Origin: Aurantiacibacter aquimixticola
GTDB taxonomy: Bacteria > Pseudomonadota > Alphaproteobacteria > Sphingomonadales > Sphingomonadaceae
Length of the DNA: 64,000 bases
Direction of reading: 5' to 3'
Assembly: GCF_003605475.1 (NCBI RefSeq)
Contig: NZ_RAHX01000001.1
Location: 1,302,001-1,366,000 of the forward strand
Of the stretch, positions 25,195 through 33,386 are shown in pieces. The notes under the pieces were generated by a model. The model searched no databases and was not told the origin of the DNA. It was given only the letters and a program-made list of their open reading frames with translations. How positions within the stretch are numbered: position 1 is the first letter of the stretch; every line of letters begins with the position of its first letter. The translations under genes and the position numbers were made by a program.

Positions 25195-27312
25195 CTAAAA
25201 ATCTCCGGTCAGGCGGAAATTGAAGATCGGCTGCACCGACAGGTCCTGCGTTTCGCGGAACAGCAGTGGGGAACGGTCGCGATAGCCATCATAGACGAAC
25301 CGATCGAGCCGCGCGCGGCCATCGGTCAGATTGAACACCGTCAGGTTCGCCGTCATCCCGAACACGTCCTTATGCTCGATAAAAGCAAAGGTGTATGTCG
25401 GCCCTTCATAGCCGCGACCGAATTCGCTCAACCGGTAAAATGGCTGCGTGCGATTGTAATCGAGACCCAGCCCGTATGCCCAGTCGCTGCCGGGAATATC
25501 GTGCCGCAGCGTCGCGTCGATCTCGATATCCTGGTTCTCGCTCCATTTGCGCGTTTCGCCGGTCAACGGGTCTTCGAGGCTGGTCCAGTCGGAATCGAGC
25601 GTGAGGTCGAGCTGCATTCCATTGAGCCCGAGCGGTGCCAGCTGAAAGGTGCTGTTGGAGCGGATTCCCCAAACGCTTGCGCTGTCGATATTGCCGCGCG
25701 CCTCCAGCCCACCCTCGACCGGGATGAACTCGATGAAGTCCTCGATCAGCCGGGCGTATACGCGCAATTCGGTGCTGCCCCATTCGCCCAGCCGCTTCGT
25801 CGTGTCGAACTGCGCTTCCCAGCTTTGCTGCGGCACCAGCTCGACATTGCCGGCATTCTCCTGCCCCTGATTGAGCGAGACGCTGGCGAGGAAGTCGCCG
25901 AAGCTGAGCTGGCCGACGCGGCGGGCGAGTTCTAGCGAGACGTCCAGCCCGTCCTCCACTTGCCAGGCGAAGGTGGCCGAGCCCTTGGGCCGCCAGAAAC
26001 TGCGGGTCAGTCCCATGGCGCCGGTCTGCGACAGCGTCGAATATTCGGCCCCCGCACCCACTTGCAAGGTGAGGTTGTCGGCGAGCGACCGGCTGTGGGT
26101 TAGGATGCTTTCGTAGCGGTCCTCCGTCACGCCGCCGGTGCCGCCCGGAAAGTCCAGCTCAACGAATTCGCCATCGGGGCCGAGCTCGAACAGCTGCGCC
26201 GTGCGGTCGAGCCGGTTGAACGCCGCCTCTGCGTCCAGCTGCCAGCTGCCACCAAGCATGTCCCAGGCATATTCGCCGCGCGCGATCCGCTCCCCGCTCT
26301 CGCTTCGAGAGGCGAAGCGGCTGCCGCTGTCGGGCGTGTCATCGGCGAAGTCGAAGACGGAGTCCGAGCGCGAGCGCGCCCGTGTATACCGTTCCAGCCC
26401 AATGAGTTTCAGCCGACCTGGGCCAAGACCGAATTCGACATCCGCGCCCAGTTCATAGCCCCAGTCGCGATAGCGGTTTTCGAACGCGCGAGACGCATCG
26501 AGGCCGATCACCCGGTCGCGATCCTGGTCTTCGCGATAATTCTGGTAACTGCGGCTGTAATTGGCGCGGGCATTGACCATCGTGCCGCCGTGACTCGTCC
26601 ATTCGACATTGCCGGAGATGCGCGGGAAATCGCCGACGAATTGCTGGCGCACATCGCGGCTCTCGATGATCGCGCCCTCGGGATCGAAGATGAAAGACGA
26701 TCCGCCGCCCGCCGCGCCACGGCCCACGCCGTTTGCCACTGCCACCGTCCAGTCCAGCGTCTCGCCCGATCCGCTCAAGGAGACTTCGCCGCCGATGAAG
26801 CTGGGCTCGGCATATTTCGGCCGGAAGCTGGCGCGGTAGGTGAACTGCCCGCTGATATCGCTCGGCTTCGTGATGACATTCGCGACCTGGCCGGAAAGGC
26901 CCGGAATGCCGAACGTCGCACCGTCGACGATCTCGATCCGCTCGACCCGGTCGGTCGCGATCCGTTCGAGCTGGGCGAAGATCCCGTCGGATTTGCTAGT
27001 GATCCGCTGCCCGTCGATCAAGACGTTGGACGTGGCCTGGCCGAGGCCGCGCTGGCTGTCCTCCCCGCGCAGGGTGAAGCCGGGAACCTCGCTCAACATG
27101 TCGAGCGCGTTGCGCGGGGCGAAACGCTCGAAATCGGCTGGCGTGAAGACCCGCGCGCCTGAGGCGGTTTCGGTCGCCACCGGGGCGGCTTCGACCTCTC
27201 CCTGTCCTTCTTCGTCCGTCTGTCGCCCCTCATCGGCATCCTGCGCGAGGGCCACATACGGCGTGGCAGCGACGAGTGCAGCGGCGGCAACGCCCATTGA
27301 AAATCGGTGCAA
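25195..27312 (-). CDS. TonB-dependent outer membrane receptor, copy 2 (TTG start)
   Basis: A 705-residue receptor paralogous to the one at 21435-23567: FTPADFERFAPRNALDMLSE, VLIDGQRITSKSDG, VERIEIVDGATFGIPGLSGQ, and a barrel ending FNFRLTGDF. The first internal ATG is at 27297, but a TTG at 27310-27312 lies seven bases after GGGGGAG and gives a better signal peptide (MHRFSMGVAAAALVAATPYV, then ALAQ), so TTG is proposed. Outer-membrane, TonB-powered import is inferred from the family. The ligand is unknown. It is the first gene of the receptor-amidase-receptor group. Confidence 0.85.
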   Translation of the reverse strand: MHRFSMGVAAAALVAATPYVALAQDADEGRQTDEEGQGEVEAAPVATETASGARVFTPADFERFAPRNALDMLSEVPGFTLRGEDSQRGLGQATSNVLIDGQRITSKSDGIFAQLERIATDRVERIEIVDGATFGIPGLSGQVANVITKPSDISGQFTYRASFRPKYAEPSFIGGEVSLSGSGETLDWTVAVANGVGRGAAGGGSSFIFDPEGAIIESRDVRQQFVGDFPRISGNVEWTSHGGTMVNARANYSRSYQNYREDQDRDRVIGLDASRAFENRYRDWGYELGADVEFGLGPGRLKLIGLERYTRARSRSDSVFDFADDTPDSGSRFASRSESGERIARGEYAWDMLGGSWQLDAEAAFNRLDRTAQLFELGPDGEFVELDFPGGTGGVTEDRYESILTHSRSLADNLTLQVGAGAEYSTLSQTGAMGLTRSFWRPKGSATFAWQVEDGLDVSLELARRVGQLSFGDFLASVSLNQGQENAGNVELVPQQSWEAQFDTTKRLGEWGSTELRVYARLIEDFIEFIPVEGGLEARGNIDSASVWGIRSNSTFQLAPLGLNGMQLDLTLDSDWTSLEDPLTGETRKWSENQDIEIDATLRHDIPGSDWAYGLGLDYNRTQPFYRLSEFGRGYEGPTYTFAFIEHKDVFGMTANLTVFNLTDGRARLDRFVYDGYRDRSPLLFRETQDLSVQPIFNFRLTGDF

Positions 27313-27528
27313 AATCAGTCTCCCCCGAGCGATGACGTCTGTAATCGCCACGTCCAGAGAGGATTGCTTGCACCAACGCCCGCCCTTCTCGACGAAGCGC
27401 CATGCCGCGCCGATCAAATGCTGGCGAGGACGGGACGAAGATAGAAAATGCTTTTTTAATCTCCAATGCCCGATTTTTTCCGTTTGGACCGGTGGCTCGA
27501 CGGGTGATAGAGGCGCTGGCGCGAAACG

Positions 27529-28008
27529 ATGGGAGACTTGAGTTTGAAACGGCGCGGTAAGAATTCATCAGCCTCCCTGCGCACTTCGACCTTCGGTGTC
27601 ATGTTATTTTGCTCATTTATGACCGGATGCAGCGACAGCGGATTGACCCTCGAAGAGAACGAACTCTTGCAATCGGCGCGGATCGCCGTGCGCGAATGTC
27701 ACCGGTCAATTTGCGAAACGAAATTTTGGGAAAACGGTTCTTGTGCTGAGGCGCAGTTTCTTTTGAATTCCCCAAAATACGGTGATTTGTTGGTCTCGAA
27801 CAGCCGCAGTAGTGAAGATTTTTACATCCTTGCACAGCTTACTGAAAAGAAACTGAACGATCTTTATATTACCTCTCTCGAGCAAGAATTGGGCTCGACA
27901 ATTTCCCGACCAAACTACTGCCAACGTGATCTGCCGATGAATTTTCCGGCTGAGAAGCTAGTGGCACCCGAGATATTCGAATTGGGAATGACGAGGGTCT
28001 CCGACTGA
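27529..28008 (+). CDS. Putative lipoprotein, unknown function, AT-richer than neighbours
   Basis: A 159-residue protein with a lipobox-like signal (VMLFCSFMTGC, Cys about residue 34) after a basic N-terminus. The mature part is Glu/Leu-rich with five further Cys residues (RECHRSIC, GSCAEA, NYCQRD), suggesting possible disulfides in the periplasm. Base composition and codon use are visibly less GC-biased than neighbours, which hints at recent acquisition. The start is uncertain: ATG 27529, or a TTG at about 27544 placed eight bases after GGGAG. No family was recognised. Confidence 0.55.
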   Translation: MGDLSLKRRGKNSSASLRTSTFGVMLFCSFMTGCSDSGLTLEENELLQSARIAVRECHRSICETKFWENGSCAEAQFLLNSPKYGDLLVSNSRSSEDFYILAQLTEKKLNDLYITSLEQELGSTISRPNYCQRDLPMNFPAEKLVAPEIFELGMTRVSD

Positions 28009-28134
28009 CGAGCACCGAGTGTCGATCCTGAGCGATAAACACCAAAAATCGCCGTGTGACGCCACCCCTTGAACTTGGCGACGCGCGAGGCGACATAGGC
28101 GCTTCATCAGCACCCGCGAGAGGACCATGCCCTT

Positions 28135-28830
28135 ATGTTCGACCTGTTCGGCGACAGCAAAGACCAGTTTACCACCGATCCGATCACCGGCGCTCTCGTG
28201 CCCGTCGTCGTCGAATCGACCAGCCGCGGCGAGCGCAGCTTCGATATCTTCTCCCGCCTGCTGCGCGAACGCATCGTCTTCGTCACCGGCCAGGTGGAAG
28301 ACAATATGGCGAGCCTGATCGTCGCCCAGCTGCTGTTCCTCGAGAGCGAAAACTCCAACGATATCAGCATGTATATCAATTCGCCCGGCGGTGTGGTGAC
28401 GGCCGGCATGGCGATCCACGACACCATGCAATACATCAAGCCCAAGGTCCGCACCGTATGTGTCGGTCAGGCGGCAAGCATGGGCAGCTTCCTGCTGGCC
28501 GCGGGTGAGCCGGGCATGCGCGTGGCGCTGCCGAATGCCCGCATCATGGTTCACCAGCCCAGCGGCGGCGCGCGCGGCATGGCCTCCGATATCGAGATCC
28601 AGGCCAAGGAAATCCTGCGCATTCGCAAGCGGCTGAACGACCTCTACGTCGAATATACCGGCCAGAGCCTGGACGATATCGAGAAAGCGATGGATCGCGA
28701 CACCTTCCTCGAAGCGGAAGAAGCCAAGAGTTTCGGCCTCGTCGACGCGGTGTTCGCGCATCGCCCGAAGGACGACGAGGCCGGCGACATCACCGGCAGC
28801 GGCGGCGCGCCCACCAAGGATAGCGAGTAA
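28135..28830 (+). CDS. clpP: ATP-dependent Clp protease proteolytic subunit
   Basis: A 231-residue serine protease subunit. The catalytic triad is visible: Ser115 in [12 protein letters not shown], His140 in [10 protein letters not shown] and Asp189 in AMDRDTFL. The oxyanion loop [12 protein letters not shown] is normal. Tetradecameric ClpP degrades proteins fed by ClpX or ClpA. The C-terminus carries an extra tail ([20 protein letters not shown]). clpX follows after 173 bp. Confidence 0.97.
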   Translation: MFDLFGDSKDQFTTDPITGALVPVVVESTSRGERSFDIFSRLLRERIVFVTGQVEDNMASLIVAQLLFLESENSNDISMYINSPGGVVTAGMAIHDTMQYIKPKVRTVCVGQAASMGSFLLAAGEPGMRVALPNARIMVHQPSGGARGMASDIEIQAKEILRIRKRLNDLYVEYTGQSLDDIEKAMDRDTFLEAEEAKSFGLVDAVFAHRPKDDEAGDITGSGGAPTKDSE

Positions 28831-29003
28831 CCTTTGCATTCCGGCATGTAGCATTTTGGCAACCCTGCCCCTTCAGAGTGGAGCAAGGCGGGGATGTTAA
28901 TCATGCCTATGATTGATATTGATATTTGCCGCCCTAGGATGGGTGGCCCGATTCCCCGCGCCTTGCAAATCCACGGCAATGCGCGCAACGGAAATGAAGG
29001 ATT

Positions 29004-30278
29004 ATGACCAAGTTGAGCGGATCTGATAGCAAGAGCACGCTGTATTGCAGCTTCTGCGGCAAATCGCAGCACGAAGTGCGCAAGCTGATCGCCGGCCCCA
29101 CCGTTTTCATCTGCGATGAATGCGTGGAGCTGTGCAACGACATCATCCGCGAAGAAGCGAAGACCGGCCTGACCGGTCGCAAGGATGGCGGCGTGCCTAC
29201 GCCGCAGGACATCTGCGACACGCTGAACGACTATGTGATCGGGCAGGACCGCGCGAAGCGCGTGCTCTCGGTCGCGGTGCACAATCACTACAAGCGCCTG
29301 AAGCATAGCGGCAAGGGCAACGATGTGGAACTGGCGAAGTCCAACATCCTGCTCGTCGGCCCCACCGGCAGCGGCAAGACCCTTCTCGCACAGACGCTGG
29401 CGCGCACTTTCGATGTGCCCTTCACCATGGCCGACGCCACCACGCTGACCGAGGCGGGCTATGTCGGCGAGGATGTGGAGAACATCATTCTGAAGCTGCT
29501 GCAATCCTCCGACTACAATGTCGAAAAGGCGCAGCAGGGCATCGTCTATATCGACGAGATCGACAAGATCACGCGCAAAGCGGAAAACCCCTCCATCACC
29601 CGTGACGTGTCGGGCGAAGGCGTGCAGCAGGCGCTGCTGAAGCTGATGGAAGGCACCACCGCCTCCGTTCCGCCGCAGGGCGGGCGCAAGCATCCGCAGC
29701 AGGAATTCCTGCAGGTGGACACCACGAACATCCTGTTCGTCGTCGGCGGTGCCTTTGCCGGTCTCGACAAGATCATCGGCGATCGCCTGCAGAAGCGCTC
29801 CATCGGTTTCGGCGCCAATGTGGCGGAGCCGAGCAAGGCCAAGATCGGCGAAATGCTCGAAAAGTGCGAGCCGGAAGACCTGCTGAAATTCGGCCTCATC
29901 CCCGAATTCGTCGGCCGCTTGCCCGTCATCGCGACACTGCACGATCTCGACGAGGACGCGCTGGTGACGATCCTGCGCGAACCCAAGAACGCGCTGGTGA
30001 AGCAGTATGCTAAGCTGTTCGAGCTGGAAGAGGTAGAACTCACCTTCACCGACGATGCGCTCAAGGCCATCGCCAAGAAGGCCATCAAGCGTAAAACCGG
30101 TGCCCGCGGCCTGCGTTCCATCGTCGAAGCGATCCTGCTCGACACCATGTTCGACCTGCCGAGTATGGACGATGTCGACGAAGTGGTGGTCGATGGCGAC
30201 GTGGTCGAAGGCCGCAAGGAACCCGTGCGCGTGCTCGCCAATGACAATGGAAAGGGCAAGAAGGAAGAGGCGGCCTGA
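29004..30278 (+). CDS. clpX: ATP-dependent Clp protease ATP-binding subunit ClpX
   Basis: A 424-residue AAA+ unfoldase. The N-terminal zinc domain has [12 protein letters not shown] and [10 protein letters not shown] (four Cys). The ATPase domain shows Walker [17 protein letters not shown], Walker [14 protein letters not shown], the [18 protein letters not shown] segment, and sensor-2 region [12 protein letters not shown]. It delivers substrates to ClpP; in alphaproteobacteria these include CtrA, consistent with the ChpT-like gene at 49334. A small coiled-coil gene starts inside its stop codon. Confidence 0.97.
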   Translation: MTKLSGSDSKSTLYCSFCGKSQHEVRKLIAGPTVFICDECVELCNDIIREEAKTGLTGRKDGGVPTPQDICDTLNDYVIGQDRAKRVLSVAVHNHYKRLKHSGKGNDVELAKSNILLVGPTGSGKTLLAQTLARTFDVPFTMADATTLTEAGYVGEDVENIILKLLQSSDYNVEKAQQGIVYIDEIDKITRKAENPSITRDVSGEGVQQALLKLMEGTTASVPPQGGRKHPQQEFLQVDTTNILFVVGGAFAGLDKIIGDRLQKRSIGFGANVAEPSKAKIGEMLEKCEPEDLLKFGLIPEFVGRLPVIATLHDLDEDALVTILREPKNALVKQYAKLFELEEVELTFTDDALKAIAKKAIKRKTGARGLRSIVEAILLDTMFDLPSMDDVDEVVVDGDVVEGRKEPVRVLANDNGKGKKEEAA

Positions 30279-30478
30279 GCGAAGATCCCGAAAACCTCAC
30301 TCTTCGCCATCTGCGTCGCCTGGACGAAAAACTTGATCGGCTTCTCGATGATCAGACTGAGGTGAAGCAAAGGCTCGGATCGCTCGAGCAATCGACGGCT
30401 TCAATCTCGGTCCGGATCGACCGCCTCGACGAGCGCGTCGCCCGGATCGACAAGCGTCTGCACCTCGTCGCTCACTAG
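30275..30478 (+). CDS. Small coiled-coil protein coupled to clpX (CTG start proposed)
   Basis: Overlapping the clpX stop, a frame reads [19 protein letters not shown] and continues with a heptad-like pattern ([20 protein letters not shown], then [19 protein letters not shown]) to a TAG at 30476-30478, 67 residues in all. The only start near a ribosome site (AAGGAAGAGG) is the CTG at 30275-30277, which overlaps the TGA of clpX. Small Leu/Arg/Asp-rich coiled-coil proteins of this look are common hypothetical proteins in alphaproteobacteria. Function unknown. An alternative is GTG at about 30360, which would remove half the protein. Confidence 0.6.
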   Translation: MSEDPENLTLRHLRRLDEKLDRLLDDQTEVKQRLGSLEQSTASISVRIDRLDERVARIDKRLHLVAH

Positions 30479-30524
30479 ACCATCGACCGCTCACTGCCGA
30501 TCGGTCCTGAACGAACCGGCCTTA

Positions 30525-30564
30525 ATAGAAAGCCCCGTCCGGCAGGTGGATCGCCGGACGGGGC
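30525..30564 (-). terminator. Terminator of the fasciclin gene (possibly bidirectional)
   Basis: A perfect 12-bp stem GCCCCGTCCGGC / GCCGGACGGGGC (30532-30543 and 30553-30564) with a 9-nt loop. On the minus strand it is followed by TTTCTATT, so it fits the end of the fasciclin transcript. The plus-strand side lacks a T run. Confidence 0.75.
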
Positions 30565-30617
30565 CAAGTGGCGCTGCTCGCGGATGAGGGACGCGGCAGC
30601 GCTCGGGGGAAACAGGA

Positions 30618-31163
30618 TCAGCCGGGCAAAAGGACGCGATCGAGCACGTGGATGACGCCGTTCGACGTGCCGATATCGGTTTGCGTCACCAGCACCTGAC
30701 GGTCCGCTGCATCGGTGAGCACAACCTGGCCGTTGTTGAGCCGTGCAATCAGCGTCTCTCCATTCAGAGTGGAGATGCGAGCATGGCCGTCGCCATCGCG
30801 AATCAGATGGATGAGATCGTCGGCCGTCACACGCCCCGCGACCACGTGATAGGTCAGGATGTCGGTCAGCGCACCACGATTGGCGGGCTGGAGCAGCGTA
30901 TCGACCGTACCGGTGGGCAGCGCGTCGAAGGCCGTATCGGTCGGCGCGAAAACCGTGAACGGGCCATCGCCCGACAAGGTGCCCGCCAGGTCCGCCGCCT
31001 GCACCGCGGCAACCAGCGTCTCGAAATTGTCGTTCGACGCTGCGGCCTGCACGATGTTGGGGGTGGAGTCGTGATCGTGGTTATGCGCGGCAAGAGGCGC
31101 GGCGAGCGCCATGGCTCCAGCAGAGGCAAGACTGGCGGCGAAACGTGCGGTTGTCTTGAACAT
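30618..31163 (-). CDS. Fasciclin (FAS1) domain secreted protein
   Basis: A 181-residue protein with a signal peptide (MFKTTARFAASLASAGAMAL, cleavage near AAPLAAH) followed by a His/Asp stretch and one FAS1 domain: FETLVAAVQAADLAGTLSGD, GPFTVFAPTDTAFDALP, LTYHVVAGRV and NGVIHVLDRVLLP. FAS1 domains mediate adhesion or ligand binding outside the cytoplasm. ATG 31163 has GGAG upstream (AAAAGGAGAATACG). A putative ECF promoter lies about 50 bp upstream, downstream of the sigma/anti-sigma pair, so it is a likely target of that sigma factor. Confidence 0.92.
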   Translation of the reverse strand: MFKTTARFAASLASAGAMALAAPLAAHNHDHDSTPNIVQAAASNDNFETLVAAVQAADLAGTLSGDGPFTVFAPTDTAFDALPTGTVDTLLQPANRGALTDILTYHVVAGRVTADDLIHLIRDGDGHARISTLNGETLIARLNNGQVVLTDAADRQVLVTQTDIGTSNGVIHVLDRVLLPG

Positions 31164-31211
31164 CGTATTCTCCTTTTCCGCTAAGGCCCCGTCCAACCTT
31201 GCGGATGGAGC

Positions 31212-31237
31212 TACGGACCCTTGCCGGAAAAGGTCGC
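31212..31237 (-). promoter_or_regulatory. Putative ECF-sigma promoter of the fasciclin gene
   Basis: On the minus strand, GCGACC (31237-31232) is separated by 16 bp from CGTA (31215-31212), about 48 bp before the fasciclin ATG. The AACC/GACC plus CGT arrangement is typical for ECF sigma factors. The boxes were assigned by eye and not tested against a matrix. Confidence 0.5.
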
Positions 31238-31245
31238 AGAAATTT

Positions 31246-31980
31246 TCAGATCGCTGTGAAGGTGCCCTCGGCCACCACCGGCCCGGCATCGGCATCGTCA
31301 GGCTTTCCGCCGAGCGGCTCTCGCGTCAGCACCAGCTGCGCGCCATCGCGGAAATCTGCGGCGAGGCCTGGCTCGACGGACAATCGCGCCTCGCTGCCCG
31401 GGTCGATCACGCCGAGCGAATGCAGATCGCCCTGCTTGTCGACCAGCCACAATTCGTGATCGTGCACCCCGTCCGCCGTCAGCCCCGCGGAAGACACGCT
31501 TATGGCATCCTGGCCCGGCACATAGGTGAGCGCGAGGCGCAGCGATGTATCGCCGATGGGGATATTGGCGGCGAGAAGCGGCGCGTTTGTGGGCGTGACC
31601 GGCAGTGCCTCGTCTGGTCCCGGGCCAAGCACCATGACCAGCGCGAATGCCGCTGCCGCGGTGGCGGACAGGCCGCCGAACATGCGCCAGCGATTGCGAC
31701 TGCGGCGCAGGTCTTCAAGATTGGCAATCGGCGCGGCTGGCGTTGCGCCAGAAGTCGCAACGTGGATGCGATGCCAGACGTCCGGCGACGGCTCGCGCGC
31801 CTCCCAGCCATCCATCAGCGGCGCGAAATGCGCCTCCCACCGCGCGACATCCTCGGCGAAGTCCAGATCGCGCGCCAGCATGCCCCGCGCGCGCAGCAGC
31901 GCCTCACCCTCGAGCAAACCGAGAACGTATTCGGCGGCGAGCATGTCGCGCTCGGTCAGAGGAGTTGCTTCGTTGCTCAC
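31246..31980 (-). CDS. Anti-sigma factor (RskA/ChrR-like), GTG start
   Basis: A 244-residue protein. The cytoplasmic N-terminus has a zinc-free anti-sigma-like helical region (ERDMLAAEYVLGLLEGEALL, ARDLDFAEDVARWEAHFAPL). A single membrane helix follows (about residues 93-112, MFGGLSATAAAAFALVMVLG), then a periplasmic RskA-type domain (HDHELWLVDKQGDLHSLGVI, LVLTREPLGGKPD). It would hold the ECF sigma factor inactive at the membrane. The GTG start overlaps the sigma stop (GTGA at 31977-31980), showing translational coupling; the upstream in-frame extension lies within the sigma gene. Confidence 0.9.
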   Translation of the reverse strand: MSNEATPLTERDMLAAEYVLGLLEGEALLRARGMLARDLDFAEDVARWEAHFAPLMDGWEAREPSPDVWHRIHVATSGATPAAPIANLEDLRRSRNRWRMFGGLSATAAAAFALVMVLGPGPDEALPVTPTNAPLLAANIPIGDTSLRLALTYVPGQDAISVSSAGLTADGVHDHELWLVDKQGDLHSLGVIDPGSEARLSVEPGLAADFRDGAQLVLTREPLGGKPDDADAGPVVAEGTFTAI

Positions 31981-32549
31981 AATCTCTCGATACACTTCTT
32001 CAGTTTCGCGAGCCCGCGATGGACCCGCGATTTCACCGTACTCAGCGCCACGCCATCCGCTTCGGCAAGCTGGACATAGGTCGCCCCGCCCAGAAAGGCA
32101 CGGCGAATGGCGCTTTGCTGGCGCGCTTCCAGCGTGCCTAGACAATGGTGGATCCGCGCATCGCGCTCGTCCAGAAGCAGTCGCTCGTCGGCAGGCATGT
32201 CCTCGTCGGCAACGTCGCATGCCGCTTCTTCCGGAACGGCCCCTTTGCGAACCTTGCCGCCCGCACGCAGGCGATCGACCGCGCGATTGCGCGCCATGCA
32301 GGCAAGCCAGCTGATCGGGCTGGCGCGCGCCGGATCGTAGCGATCGGCACGCTTCCAGAAGTCCAAATAGACCTCTTGCAGAGCATCTTCGGCTTCGCGT
32401 TCATCGCGCAAGATACGCAGGCAAATGCCGAAAAGTTTCCGCGATGTGGCGTGGTAGATCTCTTCCAGCGCTGCCCGGTCACCACCTGCCAGGCGGGCGA
32501 TGGCGGCTTGCAAGGCCTCGCGGGCAGTGTCGGGATCGCTGGATGTCAT
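31977..32549 (-). CDS. ECF-family RNA polymerase sigma factor (SigK-like)
   Basis: A 190-residue sigma factor. Region 2 is seen in KLFGICLRILRDEREAEDAL, QEVYLDFWKRADRYDPARA and SPISWLACMARNRAVDRLR. Region 4 is TLEARQQSAIRRAFLGGATY then VQLAEADGVALSTVKSRVHR, ending GLAKLKKCIERL. It directs transcription of a small regulon. It heads an operon with its anti-sigma gene, and the fasciclin gene follows. The order sigma, RskA-like anti-sigma, fasciclin parallels the mycobacterial SigK locus. Confidence 0.93.
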   Translation of the reverse strand: MTSSDPDTAREALQAAIARLAGGDRAALEEIYHATSRKLFGICLRILRDEREAEDALQEVYLDFWKRADRYDPARASPISWLACMARNRAVDRLRAGGKVRKGAVPEEAACDVADEDMPADERLLLDERDARIHHCLGTLEARQQSAIRRAFLGGATYVQLAEADGVALSTVKSRVHRGLAKLKKCIERL

Positions 32550-32597
32550 GGCCGTTGGCCCCGTGTCCTAGCGCGGCCACGATTGCGATGCGAGAGC

Positions 32598-33317
32598 CTA
32601 TTGCGACGCGGCGCTCTCGCCATGCGCCAGCAATTCGCCAACGGTCACGATCTCGTAGCCACGCGCGGCCAGCCCCTGAAGCACCAGCGGCAAGGCAGCG
32701 CGGGCGACATCGTTGTGGCGATACATGGGGTGCATGAGGATGATCGACCCCGGCTCCACCCGGCTCACGATATCGGCGGCGAATTCTTCGGGATCGTCGA
32801 AATCCTCGGGCCGCTCCTCCACATCCCACATGATCGTGCGGTATCCGGCATTGTCCACTTCCAGCGGCAGGCCGATCAAACGCTTGCCGAAAGGCGGGCG
32901 GAACAGGTCTGTCACTATGCCGGCCTCACGCAGCAGAGCGTCGGTGTCGCGCACCTCGCTGCGGTAGAAATCGCGCGAACGGAAAAGATTGCGCTGGTGG
33001 CTGTAGCTGTGATTGCCGATTTCGTGCCCCGCTGCCGTCAGCCGCTCCGCCTGGCCGGGAAAGCGCTCCAACCGGTTGCCGATCAGGAAGAAGGTGGCGG
33101 TGACGCCGTATTCCTCCAGCGTTGCCAGCACGGCGTCAGTGCCTTCGGGCGTCGGTCCGTCGTCAAAGCTCAATGCCACGATGCGCCGGTCCGTCTCGAC
33201 GCGGCAAACGACATCGCCGACCAGCTGGAAGCAGCGCGACTTGGACATCATGTGCGTGCCCACAGCCAGCACCGCCACCGCAAGCAAGCCCGCCAGCCAC
33301 CATGTCCGTTTTCGCAT
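32598..33317 (-). CDS. Polysaccharide deacetylase (NodB homology), membrane anchored
   Basis: A 239-residue protein with an N-terminal membrane segment (about residues 5-23) and a NodB domain. Motifs: IVALSFDDGPTPEGTD (catalytic and metal Asp), AGHEIGNHSYSHQ (metal His pair), RPPFGKRLIGLP, and ILMHPMYRHNDV in the position of the usual LLHD motif. It would deacetylate an N-acetylated glycan in the periplasm. The terminal motif deviates from the common Leu-Leu-His-Asp form, so substrate or activity may differ. The neighbouring genes give no pathway. Confidence 0.88.
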   Translation of the reverse strand: MRKRTWWLAGLLAVAVLAVGTHMMSKSRCFQLVGDVVCRVETDRRIVALSFDDGPTPEGTDAVLATLEEYGVTATFFLIGNRLERFPGQAERLTAAGHEIGNHSYSHQRNLFRSRDFYRSEVRDTDALLREAGIVTDLFRPPFGKRLIGLPLEVDNAGYRTIMWDVEERPEDFDDPEEFAADIVSRVEPGSIILMHPMYRHNDVARAALPLVLQGLAARGYEIVTVGELLAHGESAASQ

Positions 33318-33386
33318 GCAATTCCCCTCTCCGGAATCGCCGGTATGTCCGCGACGGTGAGCGCCGGATGAATGGCCGGGAGGTTC

